DNA from: Lachnospiraceae bacterium | Lineage (GTDB): Bacteria; Bacillota; Clostridia; Lachnospirales; Lachnospiraceae | DNA: 64,000 nt | Reading direction: 5' to 3' | Assembly (NCBI GenBank): GCA_910574865.1 | Contig: CAJTDN010000013.1 | Coordinates: 105,240 to 169,239, forward strand | Part shown: positions 8,569-17,432 of the stretch, piece by piece | Position numbering within the stretch: position 1 is the stretch's first letter | How the letters are laid out: each line of letters opens with the position of its first letter | The notes under the pieces: model-generated | Seen by the model: the letters and a program-made list of their open reading frames with translations, nothing else | Told to the model about the DNA's origin: nothing | The model's database searches: none | Position numbers and translations under genes: made by a program

Positions 8569-8635
8569 ATATTATTATAGATAGGCATCATGATAGATAA
8601 GCATTATGATTGAAATAAGCGTTCCATCAAGAAGC

Positions 8636-8690
8636 AGGGTTGTCGAGAGTGGATATTTCACGACAACCCTTTCGTTCGTTTTTCGTGTTG
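8636..8690 (+). terminator. terminator after metY
   Basis: AGGGTTGTCG (8636-8645) pairs perfectly with 8661-8670. The following TTCGTTCGTTTTTC is T-rich but interrupted. It may also serve the convergent minus-strand gene ending at 8697. Confidence 0.7.
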
Positions 8691-8696
8691 ACACAG

Positions 8697-9737
8697 TTAT
8701 AGGGAAATGCATAGTTCCATGTCCCCCATGGTTTTTACGTGGAACGTGATTCGCCACCGCACTTCCTTGACGGGCGTGAAATGCAGGGCGGAGCAAGCCA
8801 TGTGGCGGCCGGGGACGGGGCTTTTCCCGGTTAGGAAGACGGCCGTCGGGCCGTCCGCGCCCGCACTGGTTCTGGAAGGACTTTTGCCGCCGTTTCCCGG
8901 TTCGCCCGGCTCTTTCTTACGCGGGGAATCCCCTTGCGACTGGTCGCAGACATAGAGCACGTTCTTCTCAATTTCCGGCGACACGCCGTAAGAAAGCGTC
9001 TGCGCGTGTTCGGGATAGCACATGTCCTTTTCTCCAATCTCATCGAAGCTTTGCCAAAACTGTTCGCATCCATATAAGGTTAACACATACTCCTGCCCGG
9101 TCGCCGGGTGCGCGGTCTTGATTTCCGTGGGAAATGTCTGGGTCGCGTCGGTCGTAAAATAACCCGTGGTGACAGAAATTTCGCGGGCGTGCAGTATGAG
9201 GGAAAGCTGCCGCGGCGTACACGTCGGGGGCTGCTTCCGGTAAAAAGACAGCCGTTCAAAATGCCAGCAAAGCATCCGGTCGCACCCATAGGCGGCCATC
9301 AATTTTTCCGCGTCTTCGTCATTGCACCAAGTCTCGACGGCTTCCTCCGCTTTTTGGGCCTCCGCTTGTAGAAATTCCACGGGATACCATAGGATGGAGC
9401 CAAAGGCCCGTGACCGCAGCGGCTGCCCGTCAAGGCACAGGTCGGCCGAGAAATCCTTGCAGGCCGGGTTGTCGGCTTCCATCTCTTCATAATCCTCGTG
9501 TGTTTTCAAAGAAAGCCGCCGCTTTCGGTTCCATTTTTGGAGGAAGGCCTGCATGTCCGATATCGAAAAATGGGTGCAGACGTCCATCACGACGGTGGAG
9601 TCGTTATAATAAATCGCCGGGATGAAAAGTTCGTTTGCACCCCAGGAAAAGGTGTAGTTGACGGGAAGCTTGGCCAACTTGTCCTTGGATTTTCCCTTGC
9701 CCCAGATGTTGCCGTTTTGAGTGTCATATACGTCCAT
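8697..9737 (-). CDS. hypothetical protein (346 aa)
   Basis: I do not recognise this family. The protein is soluble, without signal peptide or membrane segment, and rich in aromatic residues. It begins MDVYDTQNGNIWGKGKSKDK, then a strand-rich part (VNYTFSWGANELFIPAIYY), a charged helical part with four Cys over ~100 residues, and a disordered Lys/Pro/Gly/Ser stretch near residues 275-310 before a final beta-like segment. ATG 9737 has AGGAGG 7 nt upstream; the frame continues 69 codons further up but without a ribosome site. It stands alone between metY and proB. Confidence 0.7.
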   Translation of the reverse strand: MDVYDTQNGNIWGKGKSKDKLAKLPVNYTFSWGANELFIPAIYYNDSTVVMDVCTHFSISDMQAFLQKWNRKRRLSLKTHEDYEEMEADNPACKDFSADLCLDGQPLRSRAFGSILWYPVEFLQAEAQKAEEAVETWCNDEDAEKLMAAYGCDRMLCWHFERLSFYRKQPPTCTPRQLSLILHAREISVTTGYFTTDATQTFPTEIKTAHPATGQEYVLTLYGCEQFWQSFDEIGEKDMCYPEHAQTLSYGVSPEIEKNVLYVCDQSQGDSPRKKEPGEPGNGGKSPSRTSAGADGPTAVFLTGKSPVPGRHMACSALHFTPVKEVRWRITFHVKTMGDMELCISL

Positions 9738-10055
9738 GTCGTTTCCTCCTGGTATATCGGCGCGTCCATTTTTAGACGGACCGGCTGAATAGTGACTATT
9801 TTGTTGCAATCCGCGGCCGGTTGAACCGTGAACTGTAACCATTTTACAGTAATGCCATAAGAAAAACAAGGGAGGGAAGGACGCCCTGCTATTGGGCGGG
9901 AACATGACGGAAATTGCCGCCCCGTTTGCGGTGTTTTTAAACAAGGATTCTCATAATTATTTAGAACCCGACCTCTCCATTTGCGCCGTACTGCCCTCTG
10001 TACACCGACGTTAGCATCAATGAACAGACGGCGTGCTGCCTTCTGTACATCAACG
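9738..10055. other. 318-bp intergenic region with a dispersed palindromic repeat
   Basis: No gene is supported here. 9804-9839 holds a GC-rich element (CCGCGGCCGG, TTGAA, CCGTGAACTGTAA) related to palindromes at 40040-40068 and 44858-45005. Around 9985-10060 two imperfect copies of a ~45-nt stretch (GTACTGCCCTCTGTACACCGACG and GTGCTGCCTTCTGTACATCAACG, abridged) lie in tandem. Confidence 0.5.
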
Positions 10056-10853
10056 TCATAGTTTTCCGATAAACCTCGTCCCCACTTCTTTCCCTTCGAC
10101 GATGTCATAAATCCGCTCGGGGTGTTTCCCGTTCGTAATCACGGTCTCGATTCCCTGGTTTATCGCCAGCGTGGCGGCTTGTAATTTCGTCTTCATGCCA
10201 CCCGTCCCGCGCCTGGAGCCGGCGCTTCCCGCAGCTTGGTACAAGCTTTCGTCAATGTGCTCGATCTTGGAAATCAGCCGGGCATCGGAAAACAGCCGCG
10301 GATCCTTGTCGTATAGGCCCTCGATGTCGGAGAGGATGATGAGCTTGGAAGCCTGGCAAAGTACCGCCACGACCGCTGAAAGCATGTCGTTGTCTCCAAA
10401 CAATCTTTCCTCGGACTCGATTTCCGAATAACTGACGGAATCATTCTCATTTACCACGGGAATCACGTTCATTTCCAAAAGGGAGTTAAACGTGTTGATG
10501 AGGTTTTCTTTCTTGTCCTCTTTCTCGATGTCCTCCGCGTTTAACAAAATTTGGCCAATCGTCTTGTCATAATCGCCGAAAAACTTGTCATATAGGAACA
10601 TGATCCGGCATTGCCCGACGGCGGCGGCCGCTTGTTTCAGGCGCATGCTTTCCGGCTTCGTCTTCATTCCCAGCTTGTGCATGCCCACGGCGATGGCTCC
10701 GGAGGACACCAGAATCACTTCGTAGCCCTTGTTCTGGATGTCCGACAAGACGCAGGCGAGCTTGTCGAAGGCCTTGAAGTCGCTAAGGCCCATTTCGTTC
10801 GTCAAGGTGGAAGTTCCGACCTTGACCACGATTCGATTATGATAATGTGTCAT
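10056..10853 (-). CDS. proB: glutamate 5-kinase
   Basis: This is a 265-residue amino-acid kinase catalysing the first step of proline synthesis (glutamate to gamma-glutamyl phosphate). Visible motifs are IVVKVGTSTLT at the N-terminus, VSSGAIAVGMHKLG, PVVNENDSVS (acidic active-site loop), LSDIEGLYDKDPR, and GTGGMKTKLQAATLA near the C-terminus. It lacks the C-terminal PUA domain found in longer ProB proteins, which is a common short form in Firmicutes. proA is not adjacent. The start has a weak ribosome site, but the N-terminus matches the family. Confidence 0.93.
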   Translation of the reverse strand: MTHYHNRIVVKVGTSTLTNEMGLSDFKAFDKLACVLSDIQNKGYEVILVSSGAIAVGMHKLGMKTKPESMRLKQAAAAVGQCRIMFLYDKFFGDYDKTIGQILLNAEDIEKEDKKENLINTFNSLLEMNVIPVVNENDSVSYSEIESEERLFGDNDMLSAVVAVLCQASKLIILSDIEGLYDKDPRLFSDARLISKIEHIDESLYQAAGSAGSRRGTGGMKTKLQAATLAINQGIETVITNGKHPERIYDIVEGKEVGTRFIGKL

Positions 10854-10900
10854 GTTTTCTACCTCGGTTTCTTGAATTTTTTTGTCTTTTCGTTTATTAT

Positions 10901-11140
10901 GATACCAGGGGTCAAAAAATCATGCGTTCCATGCTTGCATGGAAAAGCATGACTATGGAACCCGCAAAACACCGAAAAGTAGCCATTTTCCGTAGGGAAA
11001 TGAGCGGATTTGAGGTGTTTTAGAGTTGAGCCGCTTCGTTTTGAGCGGCGATACGAGCAATAAGCGGAGCGCTTGCGAGTCGGTTTGCACCGCAAACCGA
11101 AAGCGTGGGAGCACGTAGTGCGGAGCAACTCGTGGGTATC
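10901..11140. repeat. GATACC...GGTATC element, long copy (240 bp)
   Basis: The element opens GATACCAGGGGTCAAA and closes GTGGGTATC followed by ATGGGGTCAAAA. Inside are a CATGCTTGCATG palindrome flanked by TTCCATG/CATGGAA arms, the block GGAACCCGCAAAACACCGAA, a reverse-complementary GGTGTTTTAGAGTTG, and GGGAGCACGTAGTGCGGAGC. About 75 bp between GAGTTG and GGGAGCACG (with GCCGCTTCGTTTTGAGCGGC) is absent from the copy at 21189-21350. It fills the gap between proB and the response regulator. Confidence 0.75.
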
Positions 11141-11281
11141 ATGGGGTCAAAACGTGTTTTAACCCCAACATCTTATTATGAAAGATGGCAAATGCTGAAA
11201 ATAATTTTCCGATTGAAAGAATATCACCATGTGGGAAAAAAGTCAATCTTTTTAGGATGAAATATTGAACGGGGTGACGGT

Positions 11282-11953
11282 ATGAAATTATTATATGCGG
11301 AAGATGAACGTGCCATGTCGGAGGCGGTTGTGGACATACTGACGTACCACAAATATATCGTGGACGCGGTTTATGACGGCGAGGACGCGTACTTTTACGC
11401 GAAGTCGGAGCAGTATGACGGTTTGATTCTGGACATCATGATGCCGAAAATGAGCGGGCTCGAAGTGCTGGAGAGGCTGCGGCACGAGGGTTGCCGCACG
11501 CCCGTCTTGCTTTTGACGGCGAAGGCGGAAATCGAGGACCAGGTGGAGGGGCTCGACCTCGGCGCGGATGATTACCTGCCAAAGCCGTTTCCGATGGAAC
11601 TTTTGCTGGCACGGGTTCGCGCCATGCTCCGCCGCAGGGAGGAGTACACGCCGAACGTGCTTCGGTGCGGGAACATCGCGCTCAACCAGCAGAGTTTCGA
11701 ATTGTCGTGCGAGGGAAAGGCGGTCGCATTGCCGAGAATCGAGTACCAACTCATGGAACTGTTGATGCTGAACCAGGGGATGTTTCTCTCCACGGAGACA
11801 TTGCTTTGTAAGGTGTGGGGTTACGAGACCGAGGCGGAGGTCGGCACGGTTTGGGTTTACATTTCCTATTTGCGGAAACGATTGTCCGCGCTGGGCGCAA
11901 ATGTAAGCATCGTCGCGAAGCGAAACATCGGGTATACCTTGTCAGACGCATAA
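11282..11953 (+). CDS. OmpR/PhoB-family response regulator
   Basis: This is a 223-residue DNA-binding response regulator. The receiver domain starts MKLLYAEDERAMSEAV. The phospho-acceptor is Asp51 (LILDIMMPKMSG), the switch Thr is in LLLTAKAE, and the Lys is in DYLPKPFPMEELL-like DYLPKPF. The C-terminal winged helix occupies about residues 125-220 (QMELLMLNQ-type region, then GTVWVYISYLRKRL and RNIGYTL). The sensor kinase lies 135 nt downstream on the same strand and is its likely partner. The stimulus is unknown. Confidence 0.93.
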   Translation: MKLLYAEDERAMSEAVVDILTYHKYIVDAVYDGEDAYFYAKSEQYDGLILDIMMPKMSGLEVLERLRHEGCRTPVLLLTAKAEIEDQVEGLDLGADDYLPKPFPMELLLARVRAMLRRREEYTPNVLRCGNIALNQQSFELSCEGKAVALPRIEYQLMELLMLNQGMFLSTETLLCKVWGYETEAEVGTVWVYISYLRKRLSALGANVSIVAKRNIGYTLSDA

Positions 11954-12088
11954 GATTCATATAATATAGAAGAAGGAGGCCGGTTTTTTCATAGGGTAAT
12001 GCCATTAAGTCTTCTGTATATATTGACCTGATGGCATGAAATAGGTAATAGCAAGTCAAACAAGTATCACAAGATTTGAGGTAGTGAA

Positions 12089-13552
12089 ATGATACGGACA
12101 TTACAGAAAAAATTTATCGTCACTTCAATGACGGCGATTACGGTGCTTCTTCTCCTGCTTCTGGGAGCGATTAACGTGGTCAACATCCGGGTCGTCGGGA
12201 ACGAAATGGACGTGGCGTTGAACATTATTGCAGAGAACGAGGGCAATGCGCAGAATTTGGCACCAAGGCCGTTGCTGGAGCCGTTGCCGGAAGACGGGGC
12301 GGGGACGCCATCGAAGGACGGGACGGAAGTGTCATCGGAAGACGGGGCCGGGATACAACCGCAGCCTCCGAAGGGACGGGAACCCTGGATGGCGGATGGA
12401 TTTTCTTTCCCGGAATTATTCATGAACGGGCCAAAAAACGACGATGACATTTTTCTTTCTTCTAATTTCTTTGTCGTGCGCTTTAACGAAAATGGGCGAA
12501 TCGTCTATGTGGACACGAGGCGCACGTCGGCCGTGGGGGAGTCGGAGGCGACGCATCTGGCATCGACCGTGTTTGAGGGCGGTGAGGAAGACGGAAAAGA
12601 GGGGAAATACCGTTATCGCGTGGTCAGGTCGCGGGAAAACGGCGGCACGACCATTGTCTTTTTAGATGCGTCGAGTGGAATCGTTTCATATATCCGTGTC
12701 CTTGTTCTTTCCGGCGGCGTTGGCATCGTCTGCTGGGGATTGATGCTTTTGCTCGTGACGCTGCTTTCAAAAAAGGCGATTCGTCCAATTGCGGAAAACA
12801 TGGAGCGGCAAAAGCGGTTCGTTACGAACGCGGGTCATGAAATCAAGACGCCGCTCGCCATCATCCAATCGAACACCGAGGCGATGGAGCTTTATAACGG
12901 GGAAAATAAATGGAGCAAAAACATCAAGGAGCAGACGGGGCGGCTGTCCGATTTGATGCAAAACCTCCTCCTGCTCGCCCGCATGGACGAGGGCAACCTG
13001 CAAGTGTCGGTTTCACGGTTTTCCTTTAGCGAATTGTTGGAGGAAATGGTACGGGGATTCCTGCAGCCGATGGAGATGAAGGGTATTTGCCTGCAAAAAG
13101 AAATTTCGCAGGAGGTGTTCTTGTACGCCGATAAAAAGCACGTGGAACAACTGATTTCCATCTTGCTGGATAATGCCGTGAAATATACGAATCCGGCTGG
13201 ACGGATTTGGATTGGCCTGCATAAGACAAATGGGAAAGTGTTGTTTCAAGTGCAAAATACGTGCGACGGACTGCCGGAGGCTGTGCCGGAGAAGCTTTTT
13301 GACCGTTTTTACCGCGCCGACGAGGCACGGACGCGGGAAAGCGTGCGGGAAGGCGAAAATGCACGGGAGAATGCGGGTGAAAGCATGGATCGCGGTGCAC
13401 GGGAAGGAATTTGTAAAAGTGGCGGATATGGAATCGGGCTGTCAATGGCGAAATCCCTCGCGGGCGCGAACGGCGGAAAAGTATATGCAAAATATTTGCA
13501 GGAAAGCGAAGGAATCGTCTTTGTGGCGGAATTCAAAAACTCCCGCGGCTGA
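12089..13552 (+). CDS. sensor histidine kinase
   Basis: This is a 487-residue membrane kinase partnered with the upstream regulator. A first membrane helix lies at about residues 12-34 and a second at about 205-227. The extracytoplasmic loop between them contains a low-complexity Pro/Glu/Asp stretch around residues 60-100 and ends in a degenerate sensor region. The HisKA motif is VTNAGHEIKTPLAIIQSNTE with phospho-His250. The N-box is ISILLDNAVKYTNPAG, followed by the G-rich ATP lid (GGYGIGLSMAKSLAGANGGK). An Arg/Glu-rich insertion between the F-box (KLFDRFYRADEAR) and the G-box lengthens the catalytic domain by ~30 residues. No HAMP domain is obvious. The gene ends 17 nt from the convergent phosphoesterase. 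Confidence 0.9.
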   Translation: MIRTLQKKFIVTSMTAITVLLLLLLGAINVVNIRVVGNEMDVALNIIAENEGNAQNLAPRPLLEPLPEDGAGTPSKDGTEVSSEDGAGIQPQPPKGREPWMADGFSFPELFMNGPKNDDDIFLSSNFFVVRFNENGRIVYVDTRRTSAVGESEATHLASTVFEGGEEDGKEGKYRYRVVRSRENGGTTIVFLDASSGIVSYIRVLVLSGGVGIVCWGLMLLLVTLLSKKAIRPIAENMERQKRFVTNAGHEIKTPLAIIQSNTEAMELYNGENKWSKNIKEQTGRLSDLMQNLLLLARMDEGNLQVSVSRFSFSELLEEMVRGFLQPMEMKGICLQKEISQEVFLYADKKHVEQLISILLDNAVKYTNPAGRIWIGLHKTNGKVLFQVQNTCDGLPEAVPEKLFDRFYRADEARTRESVREGENARENAGESMDRGAREGICKSGGYGIGLSMAKSLAGANGGKVYAKYLQESEGIVFVAEFKNSRG

Positions 13553-13568
13553 TTCATGCTTTTATTCT

Positions 13569-15404
13569 TTATTTCCCGATGCCGTCGAGGGGAATCTGCC
13601 GTATCTCCCATGTACCGTCCGGGTGCAGCGTGACAAGCTCCGCGCCCCGTTGGGCCGTGTCGTTCTCAATGCCCGGCATCGCCAGATAATCAATGCTCAT
13701 TCCATACGTGAGGCGGATTCCCTTGTATTCAAGCGACATGTTGTTATAATGGTCGTGGCCGCAAAAGACGGCCTTGGTGCTGCCAAGCTTGAGCATGCTG
13801 TCAAAGAGTTTGCTCGGGTAATCGGAACAGCACACCTTGTCAATCATTTTCTCATTGTTTTCACCAAAATAATAGGTCACCTCGTCACTGCCTTGTTCGT
13901 AAAGCTCGTAGGCGGTGCGGTATTGCTGCAGAGGGATGTGGAAAAATACCATTGACGATATTGGGCGGCCCTCTTCCTTTTGCAGGCGTTTGACTTCCTG
14001 CTCGTACCATTCGACCTGGTCGTCCCGGATGTAGTCGTAAACATTGATTCCCTCGTTCGTGTACGCGTTTGAGTCGATGAGGAAAATTGCCTGGTTCAGC
14101 GTTCCGTCGCCGTTGCGGATTTCAATCAACTGGTTGTTCCTGCCGGTAACGTCGGGCTGGGTATAGGGATACAATAGGTTCCTGGAGGTTTTGTACGATA
14201 ACGATTTGTAAAGTTCGTTGAGGTCGCCCTCCGACAACGTGGCCAGGTTTTCGGTGTCATGGTTCCCGTACGTGAACGCCCAGGGAATGTCCACGTTCCG
14301 CATGAAGGCGGCAAACTGGCCCACTGGGGCCGCATTGTTTAATGACAAGGACATGATTCCCATGGGAAATGTCAAATCCCCCGTCACGATGACGAGGTCG
14401 GGCCGCGTGTACTCGATTTCGGCATACACGGCCTTCAGCGCCTTTAAGTCCTTGCGGAGAGAATAAAGGCTGCCGCCAAGGTGGATGTCCGTGAGGTGGA
14501 GGATTTTAAAGTCCTCCGTGGAGGAAACAATCGTGTAGACGCCGGTTTCCTCGTCATAGGAAATGGCATGCTCGTCGTGTTCGACCACGGGCAGCGAGTT
14601 GATGTATGGTTGCGTGTACCAGGTGTCCCTATGGAGCCTGGAGTAGCCTGAAGTGAGTACGATGACGGCCGTCACGGCGGCGATTCGCTTCGGGTTTACC
14701 GTCAGGTTTTGAAACGTGATTTTCTTCCTCAGCGTAAGGTCGTAAAGGAGCACTAAGGCGGCAAAAATGACGCAGGCGGTGAGGAAGATGTTTACAAAAT
14801 GGCCGAAGGCATTTCCGGCGAGCAGGGTGATGGCGATGGCCGTCATCTGGTACGCTGCGGAGAATAAAGTCATTCCCGCCAGGTGCCTTTTTTGTTTTCG
14901 GAGCAACTCCTCGTCAAGGCTCTTGATGCGGTTTCGCACCAGCTTGTGGCATAAGAAATTTTTGATGCAGAGGTACAAGGGGACTTCCACGACGATGATG
15001 TTGGAAAAAATATTTTCCGCGAATTCATCGGGTTTGGATTTTCCAAAAAAGAGGAAGCTAAGTTCCAGCGCGATAAACATGGTGAAAATGGCGAAAAACA
15101 AGGCTATGCCGTTCAGCCTGCGTTTCGTGTACACGTCAAAAAGCGCGCGCAAATGCCGCGACTCATCCGTGTCGTGTTCGTCTGGGAAATTCGTGCCTGC
15201 CGCGTTCTCTATCCGGATGACTTTGCGGTAAACAAAGGCTCCTCCGATAAAAAGCGCGCCCGCGTAAAGCAGGACCCACGGCGCCTGGGAAGGGGCGGCA
15301 AATAAGTCATAGATGAACCAGGCCAGTTCAACCATGGCCGCCGTGGCCAGGAATGAAGCGATATATATTCTTCGAAACTGTTTCTTGAGAATCCGTTTTT
15401 CCAT
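13569..15404 (-). CDS. membrane metallophosphoesterase (calcineurin-like)
   Basis: This is a 611-residue protein. The N-terminal ~280 residues hold about six hydrophobic segments (two near 15-55, two near 100-145, two near 180-225, one near 240). The C-terminal ~320 residues form a calcineurin-type phosphoesterase. Metal-binding motifs are ILHLTDIHLGG (D-x-H), LVIVTGDLTFP (GD), FTYGNHDTE (GNHD), FFHIPLQQY (H) and FCGHDHYN (GHDH). The substrate is unknown. Membrane attachment suggests a lipid or cell-envelope phosphoester, or an extracellular substrate. The gene is monocistronic and convergent with the histidine kinase. Confidence 0.85.
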   Translation of the reverse strand: MEKRILKKQFRRIYIASFLATAAMVELAWFIYDLFAAPSQAPWVLLYAGALFIGGAFVYRKVIRIENAAGTNFPDEHDTDESRHLRALFDVYTKRRLNGIALFFAIFTMFIALELSFLFFGKSKPDEFAENIFSNIIVVEVPLYLCIKNFLCHKLVRNRIKSLDEELLRKQKRHLAGMTLFSAAYQMTAIAITLLAGNAFGHFVNIFLTACVIFAALVLLYDLTLRKKITFQNLTVNPKRIAAVTAVIVLTSGYSRLHRDTWYTQPYINSLPVVEHDEHAISYDEETGVYTIVSSTEDFKILHLTDIHLGGSLYSLRKDLKALKAVYAEIEYTRPDLVIVTGDLTFPMGIMSLSLNNAAPVGQFAAFMRNVDIPWAFTYGNHDTENLATLSEGDLNELYKSLSYKTSRNLLYPYTQPDVTGRNNQLIEIRNGDGTLNQAIFLIDSNAYTNEGINVYDYIRDDQVEWYEQEVKRLQKEEGRPISSMVFFHIPLQQYRTAYELYEQGSDEVTYYFGENNEKMIDKVCCSDYPSKLFDSMLKLGSTKAVFCGHDHYNNMSLEYKGIRLTYGMSIDYLAMPGIENDTAQRGAELVTLHPDGTWEIRQIPLDGIGK

Positions 15405-15600
15405 TTCAACCTAAATTCCTCCTGAAATTCATGTTTAAAAGTTTAAACGAAAAGAGATAAAAAAGCAATATGATATGTGCGTTTGGTTAAAATGGATGTT
15501 TGTTTGGTTTTTGCTAATGGAATTTTTGTGTGCCATGGGAAATTTTTATGAAATCAATCCTAAGTCTAAGGTTCGCTTAAGGTAGGGATGCTATGATGAA

Positions 15601-15869
15601 CCTCGCCAAGTTGCAGGTAACTACATTCGCACGTAGGCACTCAAAGTACGAGTGCCAAGTGCTGATAAAGAAGAGGTTACGCTGCACTAGGCTCGAAAAG
15701 ACCTCGCCAAGTTGCAGGTAACTACATTCGCACATAGGCACTCAAAGTACGAGTGCCAAGTGCACATAAAGAAGAGGTTACGCTGCACTAGGCTCGAAAA
15801 GACCTCGCCAAGTTGCAGGTAACTACATTCGCACGTAGGCACTCAAAGTACGAGTGCCAAGTGCTCATA
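15601..15869 (+). repeat. tandem repeat, 101-bp unit, ~2.7 copies
   Basis: Units begin CCTCGCCAAGTTGCAGGTAA at 15601, 15702 and 15803 and are nearly identical (single differences such as gtgctga/gtgcaca). Each unit contains ACTCAAAGTACGAGTG and ends CACTAGGCTCGAAAAGA. The third copy stops 5 nt before the ribosome site of the VTC gene, so the array is part of its leader. The core CCTCGCCAAG and CACTAGGCTCG recur in the 76-bp array before dnaX. Confidence 0.9.
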
Positions 15870-15887
15870 GTAAGGGAGGTGTGTGAA

Positions 15888-16565
15888 ATGCGTTTTCGCC
15901 ACGAAGTGAAGCATCGGATAATTTATGCGGATTTATTGGCCCTGCGTTCGCGCTTGTCGTCCGTCCTTGCGCGGGACGCCCATGCCGTGGGCGGGCGCTA
16001 TGAGGTTCGCAGTCTGTATTTTGACAATGTGGAAGACAAGGCGTTGCAAGAAAAGCTGGACGGCGTAAATTGCCGGGAAAAATTTCGCATCCGCTATTAT
16101 AATGGCGACACGTCGCTAATTTTGTTGGAGAAAAAAAGCAAGATTAACGGGCTTTGCAGCAAGGCACAGGCACGGATTGACCGGGGAGAAGCGCGGGCCA
16201 TCGCAATCGGTGATTTTGCGCGGGAGGGATTCGAAATCGCGGGGAGGGAGTTGCTCCGGGAACTGTGTTGCAAGATGGATTTGCAGGGATTACGGCCGAG
16301 AATCATCGTGGATTACACAAGGGAGGCGTTTGTCTACGCGCCGGGAAACGTGCGGGTCACGTTGGACTACGACATTCGGACCGGCATGGATTGCACGGAT
16401 TTTTTGAATCCCGGTTGTGTCACGGTTCCAGTTCGGGACAGACCGATTATTCTGGAGGTCAAATGGGATGAGTTTTTGCCTTCCGTGGTTGCCGACCTCG
16501 TGCAGACCCCGGCCACGCGCACGGCGGCATTTTCAAAATACGCGGCGTGCCGCATATATAGTTAG
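15888..16565 (+). CDS. VTC-domain polyphosphate polymerase
   Basis: This is a 225-residue protein matching the VTC (CYTH-like tunnel) domain that in yeast Vtc4 makes polyphosphate from ATP. It starts MRFRHEVKHRI, with RYEVRSLYFDN, KFRIRYYNGD, LEKKSKINGLCSK, VDYTREAFVYAPGNVRVTLD and LEVKWDEFLPSVV providing the basic and acidic residues that line the tunnel. ATG 15888 follows GGGAGGTG at 7 nt. It is followed by DUF4956 and CotH-kinase genes on the same strand, an association repeated in many Firmicutes. It is probably cytoplasmic and recruited to the membrane by DUF4956 (inference). Confidence 0.88.
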   Translation: MRFRHEVKHRIIYADLLALRSRLSSVLARDAHAVGGRYEVRSLYFDNVEDKALQEKLDGVNCREKFRIRYYNGDTSLILLEKKSKINGLCSKAQARIDRGEARAIAIGDFAREGFEIAGRELLRELCCKMDLQGLRPRIIVDYTREAFVYAPGNVRVTLDYDIRTGMDCTDFLNPGCVTVPVRDRPIILEVKWDEFLPSVVADLVQTPATRTAAFSKYAACRIYS

Positions 16566-16681
16566 CATATACGCCGAGGCACAAATGTCCGTCACGCTTT
16601 AATCAAAAATTGACGTGCCAGTACCGTGGTTTTACGATGCGGACGAAGGCATGATTGTAGAAAGGGGAAGGTAATTTTATT

Positions 16682-17353
16682 ATGACATTTCAAGACATTT
16701 TTAAATCCGGTTTTTTAGAAAATGTGAACAGTATTTCCGTTTTGGACATGGCGATTGCCATTGTTCTCGCCTTTGGCATCGGCATGTTTATTTTCTTTGT
16801 TTATAAAAAGACGTTTGCGGGCGTCATGTATTCGTCGGGCTTCGGGGTGACGCTGATTGCCTTGACCATGATTTCCACGTTCGTCATTTTGGCGGTCACG
16901 TCCAACGTGGTGCTGTCGCTGGGCATGGTGGGCGCGCTTTCCATCGTCCGCTTCCGTACCGCCATCAAGGAACCGCTTGACATCGCGTATTTGTTTTGGG
17001 CGATTGCCGCGGGCATCGTGCTAGCTGCGGGGATGGTTCCCCTGGCGGTGTTCGGGAGCGTCGGAATCGGAGCCGTGTTGCTTCTGTTTGCCAATAGGAA
17101 GCCGCATGTGAGGCCCTATATCGTCGTGCTTCGCTGTGAAGGGCATGAGAGCGAGAAAGCCGCCATGGATTTTTTGAAAAAGCAGGTGCAAAAACATGTT
17201 GTTAAGAGTAAGACCGCCCAGAAAGGGTTCGTGGAGCTGAATGTTGAAATCCGCATGAAAAACGACGACACGGATTTTATAAACGCCCTTTCCGGCATGC
17301 CGGGCGTGGGCAGCGCGGTATTGGTCAGTTATAACGGGGAATATATGTCGTAA
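16682..17353 (+). CDS. DUF4956 membrane protein
   Basis: This is a 223-residue protein. Four hydrophobic segments lie at about residues 22-40, 50-70, 80-92 and 108-140. Between them is the family signature LSLGMVGALSIVRFRTAIKE. The C-terminal ~75 residues are soluble and ferredoxin-like. DUF4956 is regularly next to VTC-domain genes and has been suggested to act with them at the membrane. The ribosome site GGGGAAGG lies upstream of ATG 16682. It is the second gene of the VTC operon. Confidence 0.88.
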   Translation: MTFQDIFKSGFLENVNSISVLDMAIAIVLAFGIGMFIFFVYKKTFAGVMYSSGFGVTLIALTMISTFVILAVTSNVVLSLGMVGALSIVRFRTAIKEPLDIAYLFWAIAAGIVLAAGMVPLAVFGSVGIGAVLLLFANRKPHVRPYIVVLRCEGHESEKAAMDFLKKQVQKHVVKSKTAQKGFVELNVEIRMKNDDTDFINALSGMPGVGSAVLVSYNGEYMS

Positions 17354-17432
17354 AAAGCGGCCGCGAAGAACGCCGGTGGCGTTCCTGATTTGATTGTAGT
17401 CGGTTCTGGCCGGGATAAATTGGAGGTAGATA

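Noticed and set aside
15601..15869. Tandem 101-bp units considered as a CRISPR array
   Set aside because: Units are contiguous copies without unique spacers, and no cas genes are in the window. Same for the 76-bp array at 30096.
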